Shown: positions 54,585 through 61,683 of the stretch, one piece after another | Numbering within the stretch: the stretch's first letter is position 1 | Layout: each line of letters starts with the position of its first letter | NCBI RefSeq assembly: GCF_030815485.1 | Contig: NZ_JAUSWV010000001.1 | Span: forward strand, 310,001 to 374,000 | From: Streptomyces rishiriensis | GTDB lineage: Bacteria > Actinomycetota > Actinomycetes > Streptomycetales > Streptomycetaceae | Direction: 5' to 3' | Length of the DNA stretch: 64,000 nucleotides | Made by a program: the position numbers and the translations under genes | The notes under the pieces: generated by a model | Seen by the model: only the letters and a program-made list of their open reading frames with translations | Told to the model about the DNA's origin: nothing | The model's database searches: none

Positions 54585-55802
54585 ATGGTGAACAACACGT
54601 ACCCCCTGCACGAGCCGCAGGCAGAGCGCGGGTTTCCTACGTCACGCCGACGCTTCCTCGCGGTCCTCGGGACCGTAACCGCCGGGCTGCCGCTGCTTGG
54701 GGCATGCGGGGCGGCCGCGGGCGGACCCGCGGCCTCGGCCCCCCGGGGCTCGATGGATGACGCAACGCCCAGAGTCCGGGTGTCACAGGAGCCCTTCCCG
54801 GGAGGGGTGGTGAAGCGGACCTCCTTCCCGATCACAGCGGTCGGCCTCACCTGGACCGGTTCACCGCGCGGGGTGCGGCTGCGGCTGATCGACCGCAGCG
54901 GCAGGCCTGGTGCCTGGCAGGACGTCACCGCCGGATGCCCTTGCGGGAAAGACACCGAGATCTTGGGCACGAAATCGACAACCCCGCCGAACCGAGCGCT
55001 CGTACCGGCTCACGGCAGCTACGGCTACCAGCTCGACGTCGACCCCGGGGTGAAGGTCGTCGAGGCGATCGCCATCGACGCGGGACGCCTCGGGAGAAAG
55101 CAGCGACCCACTCCGTCGGACACCCCGTCGAAAAGCGACCCGGCGAAGACCCCCGGCACCTCGGGCTCGGGCGCTCTCGCCTTCCCGCCGCCCGGCCTGA
55201 TGCTTCGCGCGGATTGGGGTGCCGACGAGGCGAAGCGCCTGACCGCGGACGGGCGTGAGTCGTCGCCCACCCGCTTCACCCAGATACAGGCGATCACCGT
55301 CCATCACACCGCCACGCCCGTGGACGACCCCGACCCCGCCGCCACCGTACGAGCCATCTACGAACAGCACGCCACCTCGAACGACTGGGGCGACATCGGT
55401 TACAACTTTCTGATCGACCACCAGGGCACCGTCTACGAAGGCCGATACAGCGGCACGGATGGCATACCCGCACACAACGCGGACGACGAGGTCGTCACCG
55501 CATTCCACACCTTCGGTTTCAACCCCGGGAACATTGGCATCGCCCTGCTGGGGGACTTCAACAAGGAACAGCCGCCACCCCGGATGCGTGACGCCCTGGT
55601 CCGGCTGACGGCCTCCCTCGCCGCGCGGCACAAGCTGGATCCGCTTGCCGGCATCACCTACCTCAGTCCCACCAGCGGCAAGTCCACCGGCGGACCCGCC
55701 CTCGGCGGCCACCAGGACTGGACATCCACCGAATGTCCCGGCTCAGCCGAGTATCTGGACCTCCCGACCGTGCGTGAACGGGTGGCTCAGCTCACCCTGT
55801 GA
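54585..55802 (+). CDS. Tat-exported lipoprotein N-acetylmuramoyl-L-alanine amidase (PGRP/Amidase_2)
   Basis: A 405-residue protein. The signal has TSRRRFLAVLGTVTAGLPLL followed by GAC, so it carries both a Tat motif and a lipobox. Residues about 50-160 form a beta-rich domain. The amidase starts near 215 with LMLRADWGADE, then ITVHHTATP (zinc His), SNDWGDIGYNFLIDHQGTVY, EGRYSGTDGIPAHN and NIGIALLGDFN, and ends with GGHQDWTSTECPG. This is the PGRP-type zinc amidase that cleaves the stem peptide from muramic acid. ATG 54585 is close to GGAG; GTG 54588 has better spacing and TTG 54573 is also open. It is divergent from the sigma / anti-sigma operon. Confidence 0.9.
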   Translation: MVNNTYPLHEPQAERGFPTSRRRFLAVLGTVTAGLPLLGACGAAAGGPAASAPRGSMDDATPRVRVSQEPFPGGVVKRTSFPITAVGLTWTGSPRGVRLRLIDRSGRPGAWQDVTAGCPCGKDTEILGTKSTTPPNRALVPAHGSYGYQLDVDPGVKVVEAIAIDAGRLGRKQRPTPSDTPSKSDPAKTPGTSGSGALAFPPPGLMLRADWGADEAKRLTADGRESSPTRFTQIQAITVHHTATPVDDPDPAATVRAIYEQHATSNDWGDIGYNFLIDHQGTVYEGRYSGTDGIPAHNADDEVVTAFHTFGFNPGNIGIALLGDFNKEQPPPRMRDALVRLTASLAARHKLDPLAGITYLSPTSGKSTGGPALGGHQDWTSTECPGSAEYLDLPTVRERVAQLTL

Positions 55803-56030
55803 CCGCACCCTCGTCAGCGCGCTTGCGCACCCATGCCGTGCGGGGCGGACGAACCAACACCGACCCGGTCCTCTCCAGGATCCGCCGTCCGCCCCCAGAC
55901 CGGCCGCGGCCGATCTCCCGGCTGACGGTGGAGGAGCTGCGGCCCGGTTCGGCGACGATCGCGCGGGGTCTCGCGATGGGTACCGACCACCGGCCGGATC
56001 ATGTTCCCGGACAGCACCGCCCACCACGTC

Positions 56031-58970
56031 TCACATGTTGTTGGGCTGTGGAGGAAGGGCCAACCGTGCCTCGTCGGATGCCGTGTCCGGCTCCGGCAGA
56101 TCGGCTGATCCACCGAGCCCGTGCAGCCTGGCACGGAGGCCCTCGATATCAGCGTGGTTGAGTTGTTCCAAGATGCAGAGCCCGTCGTTCCACACTGCGC
56201 GAGCCGCACGAGGGTCGCCCAGGCTCAGGTGCGTGTCCCCGAGGCGTTTGAGGATGTCGGCGGTCAGCCAGGGGAAGCCGCCCCGCCGGTAGAGACCGAG
56301 GGCGCTGCGGTAGGCGGTGACAGCCAGCTCGTATTGGCCGAGGTTGTGGTGGGCGCTGCCGATGCTGTCCCAGGTCTGCGCGGACCCGGTGACGCAGTCG
56401 AGCTCCTGGCACAGTACGAGGGCCTGTTGGCTGTGCTCGAGGGCCTGCTGATGCTGTCCGAGCAGTGCGTGGCACCATCCGACCGCGTTGAGCGCTGCGG
56501 CCAGTGCGCGTGAGCCACGGCTGTCGTCGGCATCCAGATCGTCGTGCATTCGGAGGAACGCGAGGAACCGCTGAGCGGCGGTGAGTGAGGCTTCGGGCTC
56601 GCCTTGCTGCTCAGCAGACCAGGCCAACGTGCGATAGCTCTCGGCGCAGGCATGTGTGTCGCCGGCCTCGACGGACAGTTCGATGGCATGACGGGCATGC
56701 GCCTCCGCCTCGTTGAAGCGTCCCAGACCTGCCGTGGCGGTAGCGAGACCGTTGTGGATGTGAGCTTGGGCAACCCGGTCGTCCAGCCGACGCGCTGCGG
56801 CCATGGCGGTGTGATGCACGGCCTCCATCTCCTTCGACAATCCCCGCCAGTGCAGTTGGTTGGCCATGGACCAGGCGAGTTGCCAGCAGTGGACGTCGTA
56901 GTGGTGGATGGCGGCCAGTTCCACGGCGGCGAGGAGCGCCGCCTGCTCTGCGGCGAACCATCGCGTGGCCTTCACGGTGTCGCCGCCGAAATCCTCGATG
57001 CACACCCCATCGACCGCGGGGCCCATCGGGATCAGTGCGCGTTCGGCGGTCAAGGCCAGTGCCGTGCGGGCGGTGTGCAGGTAGTGGTCGAGAAGGCGGT
57101 GACGTACGGTCCGCGCCTCGTCGGGTGAATCGAGGGTCTGGGTGAGTTCGGCCGCATAGGCGCGCAGCAGGTCATGGGCCGTGTAGCGGCCGGCGACAGG
57201 TTCGCCGAGGAGGTGGGTCTCGAGCAGTTCGGAGAGGAGCTTCCTGGCATGCGACACGGGGACGGCGACCAGGCTGGCGGCGGAAAGGAGAGTGACCTGG
57301 GGTCCCGGGTGCAGGGCGAGGAGACGGAACAGGCGAGCTGCCCCGGGGGTGAGAGCGTGGTACGACCAGGAGAAGACGGCACGGATGTCGGCTGCGGTGT
57401 CGGTGTCGTGGAAGGCGTCGAGACTCCTGGCGTGTTCCTGCAGTTCCGCTGCGACGACGGCAAGGGGGAAAGGAGTTCGGGTGGCCGCGCGGGCAGCGGT
57501 GACGGCCAGGGCCAGGGGAAGCCGGGCACAGCGGGTGACAATCTCGTCGACCGCGTTCGGTTCGGCAGCGATACGGTCATGGCCGAGGCGACTTGCGAGG
57601 AGGGCGCGGGCCTCGTGCTTGGTGAGGACATCGAGGTTGACGGGGTGGGCGCCGTTGAGGGCTATGAGTCCGGTGAGCCGGTTGCGGCTGGTGACGATGG
57701 CGAGGCAGCCAGATGTTCCGGGCAACAGGGGCCGTATCTGTGCGGCGTCGCGGGCATTGTCCAGCAGCACGAGTACCCGTCTGTCGGCGAGGAGAGTGCG
57801 GTACAGCGCGGCGAGCGCGTCCATGTCCCTCGGCAGGGCGCCCGGATCGGCGCCCAGCGATATCAGCAGAGTTCGCAGCGCGGCTTCCGGACCGACCGGC
57901 ATACCGGCCGGGTCGTAACCGCGTAGGTTCAGATAGAGCTGGCCGCCGGGATAACGGTCGGCGATCCGGCGGGCCCAGTGAACTGCGAAGGCGGTCTTGC
58001 CCACGCCGGCCATTCCCGCGACGGCAATGACCGTCGCAGCCCCGTCCGAAGGGAGCCCGGCGATCTCGTCCAACTCCGCAGTCCTGCCGACGAACGTTCC
58101 GATACCGAGGGGGAGTTGCGCCGGAACGACTGTGGCGGCGGCGAATTGCGGGGCGGGAGCCCGAGGTGCCGCAGGGGCGGGCCTGGCCGCGGCGGCCGAC
58201 GGAGTGAGGAGTGCGGGATCGGCACGCAGGACGTGCCGGTACGTAACTTGCAGACCAAGGCTGGGATCGACTCCGAGCTCGTCCGCGAGCAGCGTCTGCG
58301 CCTCCCGGTAGGTCTCAAGGGCTGCTGCCTGGCGACCTGACCGGTACAGGGCGAGCATCAGCAACTCCCGGAATCGCTCGTCCAGCGGATACTGGGACAC
58401 CAGTCCGGTCAGTTCCGCGGCAGCCTTCTCAGGCAATCCGAGGTCCAGTTCGGCAGCGGCAAGAGAGGCCTGCGCGGACAGACGCAACTCACCGAGCCGT
58501 TGCCTCTGGGTTTGCGCGTACTCGCCGGCAACTCCGGCCAGCGCCGTCCCTCGCCACAGAGCCAGTGCCTCCCGCATAGCCTCGGCTGCATGCTCGGTGT
58601 CTCCCGCCCGTCGGGCTCCTTCGGCTCGGGAGACCAATTCGCGGAAGGCTGCGAGGTCCGACTGGCCGGGAGCTGTCAGGAGCTGGTAGCCGCTCCCCGT
58701 GTAGCGGATCACCGACGTTGCCGAGGCTCCGGCAGGCTCCAGCGCCTTGCGCAGCCGGTGAATGTACGTGCGCAACACACCCGCGGCCGACGCCGGCACC
58801 CTGACACCCCACACCGCGCTGACCAGTTCACACGAGGGCACCGGTGAACCGTCGGCCAGGAGCAGCGCCGCCACAACCAACCTCTGCTGCGGGGGACCGA
58901 GGTCGATCTCGTCCAGACCCCGCCACGCCCTGACGGGCCCTAGCAGCGCAAACCGCAACTCCTCGTTCAA
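56031..58970 (-). CDS. AfsR-like SARP regulator with NB-ARC ATPase and TPRs
   Basis: A 979-residue regulator. The winged-helix and BTAD parts (FALLGPVRAWRGLDEIDLGP, LRTYIHRLRKALEP, then LDLGLPEKAAAELTGLVSQYP) cover residues 1-250. The NB-ARC domain begins LGIGTFVGRTAELDEIAGLP, with Walker A AGMAGVGKTAFAVHWARRIA near 315, VLVLLDNARDAAQIRPLLPG, the SRNRLTGL motif and LPLALAVTAARA. TPRs fill residues 600-960. TTG 58970 is preferred because GGGGAGGAAG lies before it; an upstream TTG also exists at 59003. It is about 60 percent alike, by eye, to the gene at 61684-64000, so they are duplicates. Role: activation of secondary metabolism or development. Confidence 0.9.
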   Translation of the reverse strand: MNEELRFALLGPVRAWRGLDEIDLGPPQQRLVVAALLLADGSPVPSCELVSAVWGVRVPASAAGVLRTYIHRLRKALEPAGASATSVIRYTGSGYQLLTAPGQSDLAAFRELVSRAEGARRAGDTEHAAEAMREALALWRGTALAGVAGEYAQTQRQRLGELRLSAQASLAAAELDLGLPEKAAAELTGLVSQYPLDERFRELLMLALYRSGRQAAALETYREAQTLLADELGVDPSLGLQVTYRHVLRADPALLTPSAAAARPAPAAPRAPAPQFAAATVVPAQLPLGIGTFVGRTAELDEIAGLPSDGAATVIAVAGMAGVGKTAFAVHWARRIADRYPGGQLYLNLRGYDPAGMPVGPEAALRTLLISLGADPGALPRDMDALAALYRTLLADRRVLVLLDNARDAAQIRPLLPGTSGCLAIVTSRNRLTGLIALNGAHPVNLDVLTKHEARALLASRLGHDRIAAEPNAVDEIVTRCARLPLALAVTAARAATRTPFPLAVVAAELQEHARSLDAFHDTDTAADIRAVFSWSYHALTPGAARLFRLLALHPGPQVTLLSAASLVAVPVSHARKLLSELLETHLLGEPVAGRYTAHDLLRAYAAELTQTLDSPDEARTVRHRLLDHYLHTARTALALTAERALIPMGPAVDGVCIEDFGGDTVKATRWFAAEQAALLAAVELAAIHHYDVHCWQLAWSMANQLHWRGLSKEMEAVHHTAMAAARRLDDRVAQAHIHNGLATATAGLGRFNEAEAHARHAIELSVEAGDTHACAESYRTLAWSAEQQGEPEASLTAAQRFLAFLRMHDDLDADDSRGSRALAAALNAVGWCHALLGQHQQALEHSQQALVLCQELDCVTGSAQTWDSIGSAHHNLGQYELAVTAYRSALGLYRRGGFPWLTADILKRLGDTHLSLGDPRAARAVWNDGLCILEQLNHADIEGLRARLHGLGGSADLPEPDTASDEARLALPPQPNNM

Positions 58971-59287
58971 CGAGGCTTCCTCCCCAAATTTCCCTGCCCG
59001 CAAAGGGTAAGTGCTGGCTCTCAGGAGAAACCAGGTGAACGTCCCGGTTCCCGAACTGGAACATATCGCACAAGGTGGCAGGGGAGAGCTCCTCTCGACG
59101 GGGCGCAGTTCAGGACTCGTGACGCCGCCGCTCGTCTGTCATCCCGTGCCGAACGCGGCGTCGACCTGCTTGTTTCACGACAACAGGAAGAGTTGAACCC
59201 CATCCGTGTGCGGGCCGTAGAGGTAATCGAGAGCCCGCGTATGTGCGCGCTGTCAGGAAGATGACCGATTTCTTTAAGGAGCTTCAA
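58971..59287. other. divergent region between SARP and lipoprotein genes
   Basis: It holds the ECF-type promoter at 59194-59218 for the plus-strand lipoprotein gene. No further gene is seen. Confidence 0.4.
59194..59218 (+). promoter_or_regulatory. ECF-type promoter, TGAACC-N16-CGT
   Basis: TGAACC (59194-59199), 16 bp, CGT (59216-59218, continuing AGAG). It lies 69 bp before the ATG of the second crystallin-like lipoprotein gene; the first copy shows the same boxes at 64 bp. Confidence 0.7.
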
Positions 59288-59839
59288 ATGTCTCATGCGC
59301 GAATTACGGCATGTGCTGTGATCGCCATGGTCGCGACCCTGACCATGACCGCTTGCGGAGCCGACTCTGAAGGGAGTCCCGCAAAGATCGACAAGAAGGA
59401 CGCAGTCGCCGGGTCGGACAGTGACACCATTGTCCCTCTCGTTCCCGCTCCGGAAAAGCCGGACAGCGGAGACAACTCTGACGTTCTCGAGAGCATCATC
59501 AAGGGCATCGAAAAGGGTGCACCGGCGGTAATTGAAGTTTGCACAGACATCGACCGCAAGGGCCTGTGCAGCGACAGCATCCCGTTCGAGGAGTCGAGCC
59601 TCGTCGGCAAGTTCTATGCGGCCAAGAATGAAAGCACCGGCGAGGAGACTTCAGTTCACTTCAACGACAAGATTTCCTACATCGATAATCGGACAGATCA
59701 TCGAATCTGCTTCTATGAGAACACCGAGTTCGGTGGAGAGAAGCTCACGATCGACGCCCATGAGAAGGTAAATAGCCTCAACCCTTCCGGAGATGACACC
59801 GGAGTTAATGATGAGATTTCTTCCCTGAAGCCGTGCTGA
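59288..59839 (+). CDS. lipoprotein with beta/gamma-crystallin-like domain, paralogue of 31764
   Basis: A 183-residue lipoprotein. The signal MSHARITACAVIAMVATL ends in a lipobox with the modified Cys in TACG near residue 21. A charged linker follows, then a domain that repeats the 31764 product: IEVCTDIDRKGLC, HFNDKISYIDNRTDH, ICFYENTEFGGEKL and VNDEISSLKPC. The four shared Cys positions and the FND-IS blocks make common ancestry clear. ATG 59288 has AAGGAG 6 nt upstream. GC is low for this genome. The promoter is of the same ECF type as that of the paralogue. Confidence 0.8.
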   Translation: MSHARITACAVIAMVATLTMTACGADSEGSPAKIDKKDAVAGSDSDTIVPLVPAPEKPDSGDNSDVLESIIKGIEKGAPAVIEVCTDIDRKGLCSDSIPFEESSLVGKFYAAKNESTGEETSVHFNDKISYIDNRTDHRICFYENTEFGGEKLTIDAHEKVNSLNPSGDDTGVNDEISSLKPC

Positions 59840-59856
59840 ATGAGGCGGGAACGGTC

Positions 59857-59883
59857 GACCGCGAAGGTCTCGGGTCTTTTTTT
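59857..59883 (+). terminator. T-rich terminator after lipoprotein gene
   Basis: A short GACC-GCGAA-GGTC hairpin (59857-59869) is followed after 6 bp by seven T residues (59877-59883), starting 18 bp after the lipoprotein stop. The stem is weak but the T-tract is unusual for this genome. Confidence 0.45.
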
Positions 59884-59925
59884 CTTGTCGGGCGGCTGAC
59901 AACGGCTGACGTGATGAGGTGGATC

Positions 59926-59979
59926 GGCCCTGACGGCCCTGACGGCCCTGACGGCCCTGACGGCCCTGACGGCCCTGAC
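59926..59979. repeat. 9-bp tandem repeat, six perfect copies
   Basis: GGCCCTGAC is repeated six times without a mismatch, followed by a partial copy (GGCC). The unit is a multiple of three, so it would keep any frame open. Confidence 0.9.
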
Positions 59980-60148
59980 GGCCAGCGACTGCCCGAGGCC
60001 CTGCTCGCCAGGTTGAACGCGGCCTCGCGCCCGCACCGGTCCCGCCTCGTGCTCATGGCGGATGCCAGGGCATCTGCCTGGAGATTCCGCACCGCCGTGA
60101 GCGCGGTCAATTGGCCTCCCGGACTGAAAACAAGGACACAGCCTGCCC

Positions 60149-60290
60149 CGCAAACAGATCTCCGCCGGCGTCGAGCACGGCTTCGCCCGCATGAAGACCG
60201 GAAAGCCCTCTGTGACTGCCGCCGCAAAGGCGACGGCAGTCACACGTCATGTTGGGCATCGGAGGGAGGCACAGCCCCGCCCTCGGCGGA
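60149..60290 (+). pseudogene. IS5-family transposase relic (C-terminal part)
   Basis: Across three frames the translation gives RKQISAGVEHGFARMKT, then KALCDCRRKGDGSH, then VMLGIGGRHSPALGG. This matches the C-terminal block of IS5-type transposases, normally [RK]VEHxFARMKxWKxLRDCRxxGDGVHxAxxGIAxLHNLALxG. Two frameshifts and no upstream part make it a relic. Confidence 0.75.
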
Positions 60291-60393
60291 CAGGCGGGCG
60301 GCCCCGCGCGCAGTCCGACCCTGCCCGGAACGACTCGAATCATTCACGACAGCCCTCTTACTATACAGAGGGGCGCAGAACGGACACGCGAAA

Positions 60394-60433
60394 AGTGGTT
60401 CTTTCGCCACCACACGGGGGCGAAAGAACCACT
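60394..60433 (-). terminator. perfect 15-bp terminator of the 60440 gene
   Basis: AGTGGTTCTTTCGCC (60394-60408) pairs perfectly with GGCGAAAGAACCACT (60419-60433) over a 10-nt loop. On the minus strand it is followed by TTTTCG and begins 7 bp after the stop of the 60440-60928 gene. It is a strong intrinsic terminator. Confidence 0.85.
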
Positions 60434-60439
60434 ATTGCA

Positions 60440-60928
60440 TCAACGCCCGAAACGGGTGGGAGGGGTCACATTCCTCGAATTGAGCAAGGAAACGGATGCC
60501 CCGTCCTTATCCTTCGCCGGCAGACTTACGGAACTTGGATCAACTGGCCGATAAACCGGTTGCATAGAGGCAGCGTGGGCCACAGGGACCGCCGGAACAG
60601 CCTGCGCGGCAGAACTCGATGCAGCTGCACTCTCCGGCGTGGCGTAATTTGACGCTCGCACCCCCACGTAATTGTGGTAATGCGGCGCTTCTTTGGTTAC
60701 CTGATATAGACCCTTGGCTGAATCTTTCACGCTGATCCACTTTCTGAACCCATTGGCCCCCATTGTATTCTTTTCATTTTCGTTCATTGCCCCCGTGCCC
60801 TTCGATATGCCATACAGCCAGCCACCGACCCTTTCGCCTCTCGATGGCAGACAGACTCCCTTGAGGTGGGGATATGTGGCGTAATACTCGTTGATCGCTG
60901 ACGACATGTCTTCATTTCTGTGCGGCAT
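60440..60928 (-). CDS. unknown 162-residue protein, ECF-promoter linked
   Basis: A soluble-looking protein beginning MPHRNEDMSSAINEYYATYP with HLKGVCLPSRGERVGGWLYG after it. The middle is polar and aromatic (WISVKDSAKGLYQVTKEAPH, then YHNYVGVRASNYA); the last 70 residues are Ala/Pro/Ser-rich and probably disordered. There is no signal peptide or membrane helix. ATG 60928 has GAGGGA 5 nt upstream. It has an ECF-type promoter at 61037-61061 and a very strong terminator, so it is a monocistronic unit. GC is low. No family is recognised. An upstream 14-codon frame (MQSRGSKQGSPENI) ends in its ribosome site. Confidence 0.6.
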   Translation of the reverse strand: MPHRNEDMSSAINEYYATYPHLKGVCLPSRGERVGGWLYGISKGTGAMNENEKNTMGANGFRKWISVKDSAKGLYQVTKEAPHYHNYVGVRASNYATPESAAASSSAAQAVPAVPVAHAASMQPVYRPVDPSSVSLPAKDKDGASVSLLNSRNVTPPTRFGR

Positions 60929-61036
60929 AAATATCCCTCAAATATTCTCCGGCGAGCCTTGCTTGCTGCCACGCGATTGCATCCCCCGATCGGTGGCCAG
61001 CCTGAAAGGCTCAGTTTTTTCTGTCCAATAGCAACA

Positions 61037-61061
61037 ACGTCAGCGCATGCCATTTGGTTCA
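61037..61061 (-). promoter_or_regulatory. ECF-type promoter, TGAACC-N16-CGT
   Basis: On the minus strand TGAACC (61061-61056), 16 bp, CGT (61039-61037, continuing TGTTG). It lies 108 bp before the ATG of the unknown 162-residue protein, leaving room for a structured or translated leader. Confidence 0.6.
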
Positions 61062-61245
61062 ACCCGCCTTCGACGGATCGACCGCAGGCCGCTGTTCATC
61101 GACCGTGGCGTGCCGCTCACCGAGACGGCGATCGCTGGGTGGCGAAGCTGATCAACCGCACCGCGCTGAAGCTGACGGCTGCCGAGCTGCCTTAACGGGC
61201 GGCGCGGGCGGGGCCGCGACGCGGTCCCGAGAGGTCGTTGTATCC

Positions 61246-61533
61246 CTATCTCATACGGGAATTGGTGTTTGTGTCCTGAGAATTGGGTCGCGCCAGGGGT
61301 CGCCGGTGAGGCGGCCGCAGGTCGGTCATGGCGAGGTGGATCATGACCTCGGAGCGGGCGGGGAGGGTGTCTCAGTCGTGGGCCAGGCGCAGGTGGCACA
61401 TCAGCCACCCGTAGGTCCGCTCCACGGTCCAGCGCTTGGGCAGCGGAGTGAATCCCCCGGTCTCAAGGGCGCGTTGGACGACTTACCCGTTGATACCGAG
61501 GGCGGCAGCGTGCTCGACGAGGTGCTGACGGAG
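61246..61533 (-). pseudogene. IS5-family transposase relic with two nonsense codons
   Basis: One minus-strand frame reads LRQHLVEHAAALGING, stop, VVQRALETGGFTPLPKRWTV and ERTYGWLMCHLRLAHD, stop, DTLPARSEVMIHLAMTDL, then a terminal TAG at 61246. The blocks fit the C-terminus of IS5-type transposases (KRWxVERTxGWLxxxRRLxRDYETLPxRSExMIHxAM). Both internal stops are in the same frame, so the decay is by substitution. It sits between two paralogous SARP genes. Confidence 0.8.
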
Positions 61534-61683
61534 CCGTCGTCCACCCCCAGACCTTGCGGGCCGACGAGTGGGCAGCGGCCCTTGAGCAGCCAAATGGCCG
61601 CCCCACCGGTCAGAAGACCGGGAGCATCGCGTCTGATCAACGGCAGGTCTGGGACTTCGGTCAGGGAAGAACCCGTCGTAACT

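Larger units (their letters stand above)
59884..60439. other. region of repeat and transposase relic
   Basis: It holds the 9-bp repeat (59926-59979), an IS5-type relic (60149-60290) and the terminator of the opposing gene (60394-60433). Long open frames crossing the repeat give collagen-like Gly-Pro-Asp or Ser-Gly-Pro runs but have no other coding sign. Confidence 0.5.
60929..61683. other. leader, promoter and transposase relic
   Basis: From 60929 to 61036 is the likely leader of the 60440 gene with a 14-codon uORF; 61037-61061 is the ECF-type promoter; 61246-61533 is a transposase relic. Nothing else is evident. Confidence 0.45.

Noticed and set aside
60212..60243. Strong hairpin (10-bp stem plus inner stem) resembling a terminator
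   Set aside because: It falls in the DCRRKGDG-coding part of the transposase relic (CTGCCGCCGCAAAGGCGACGGCAG), so the symmetry comes from the coding sequence.
59833..60483. Plus-strand open frame with a collagen-like Gly-Pro-Asp run
   Set aside because: The run comes only from the 9-bp repeat; the frame starts inside the lipoprotein terminator region and crosses a frameshifted transposase relic.
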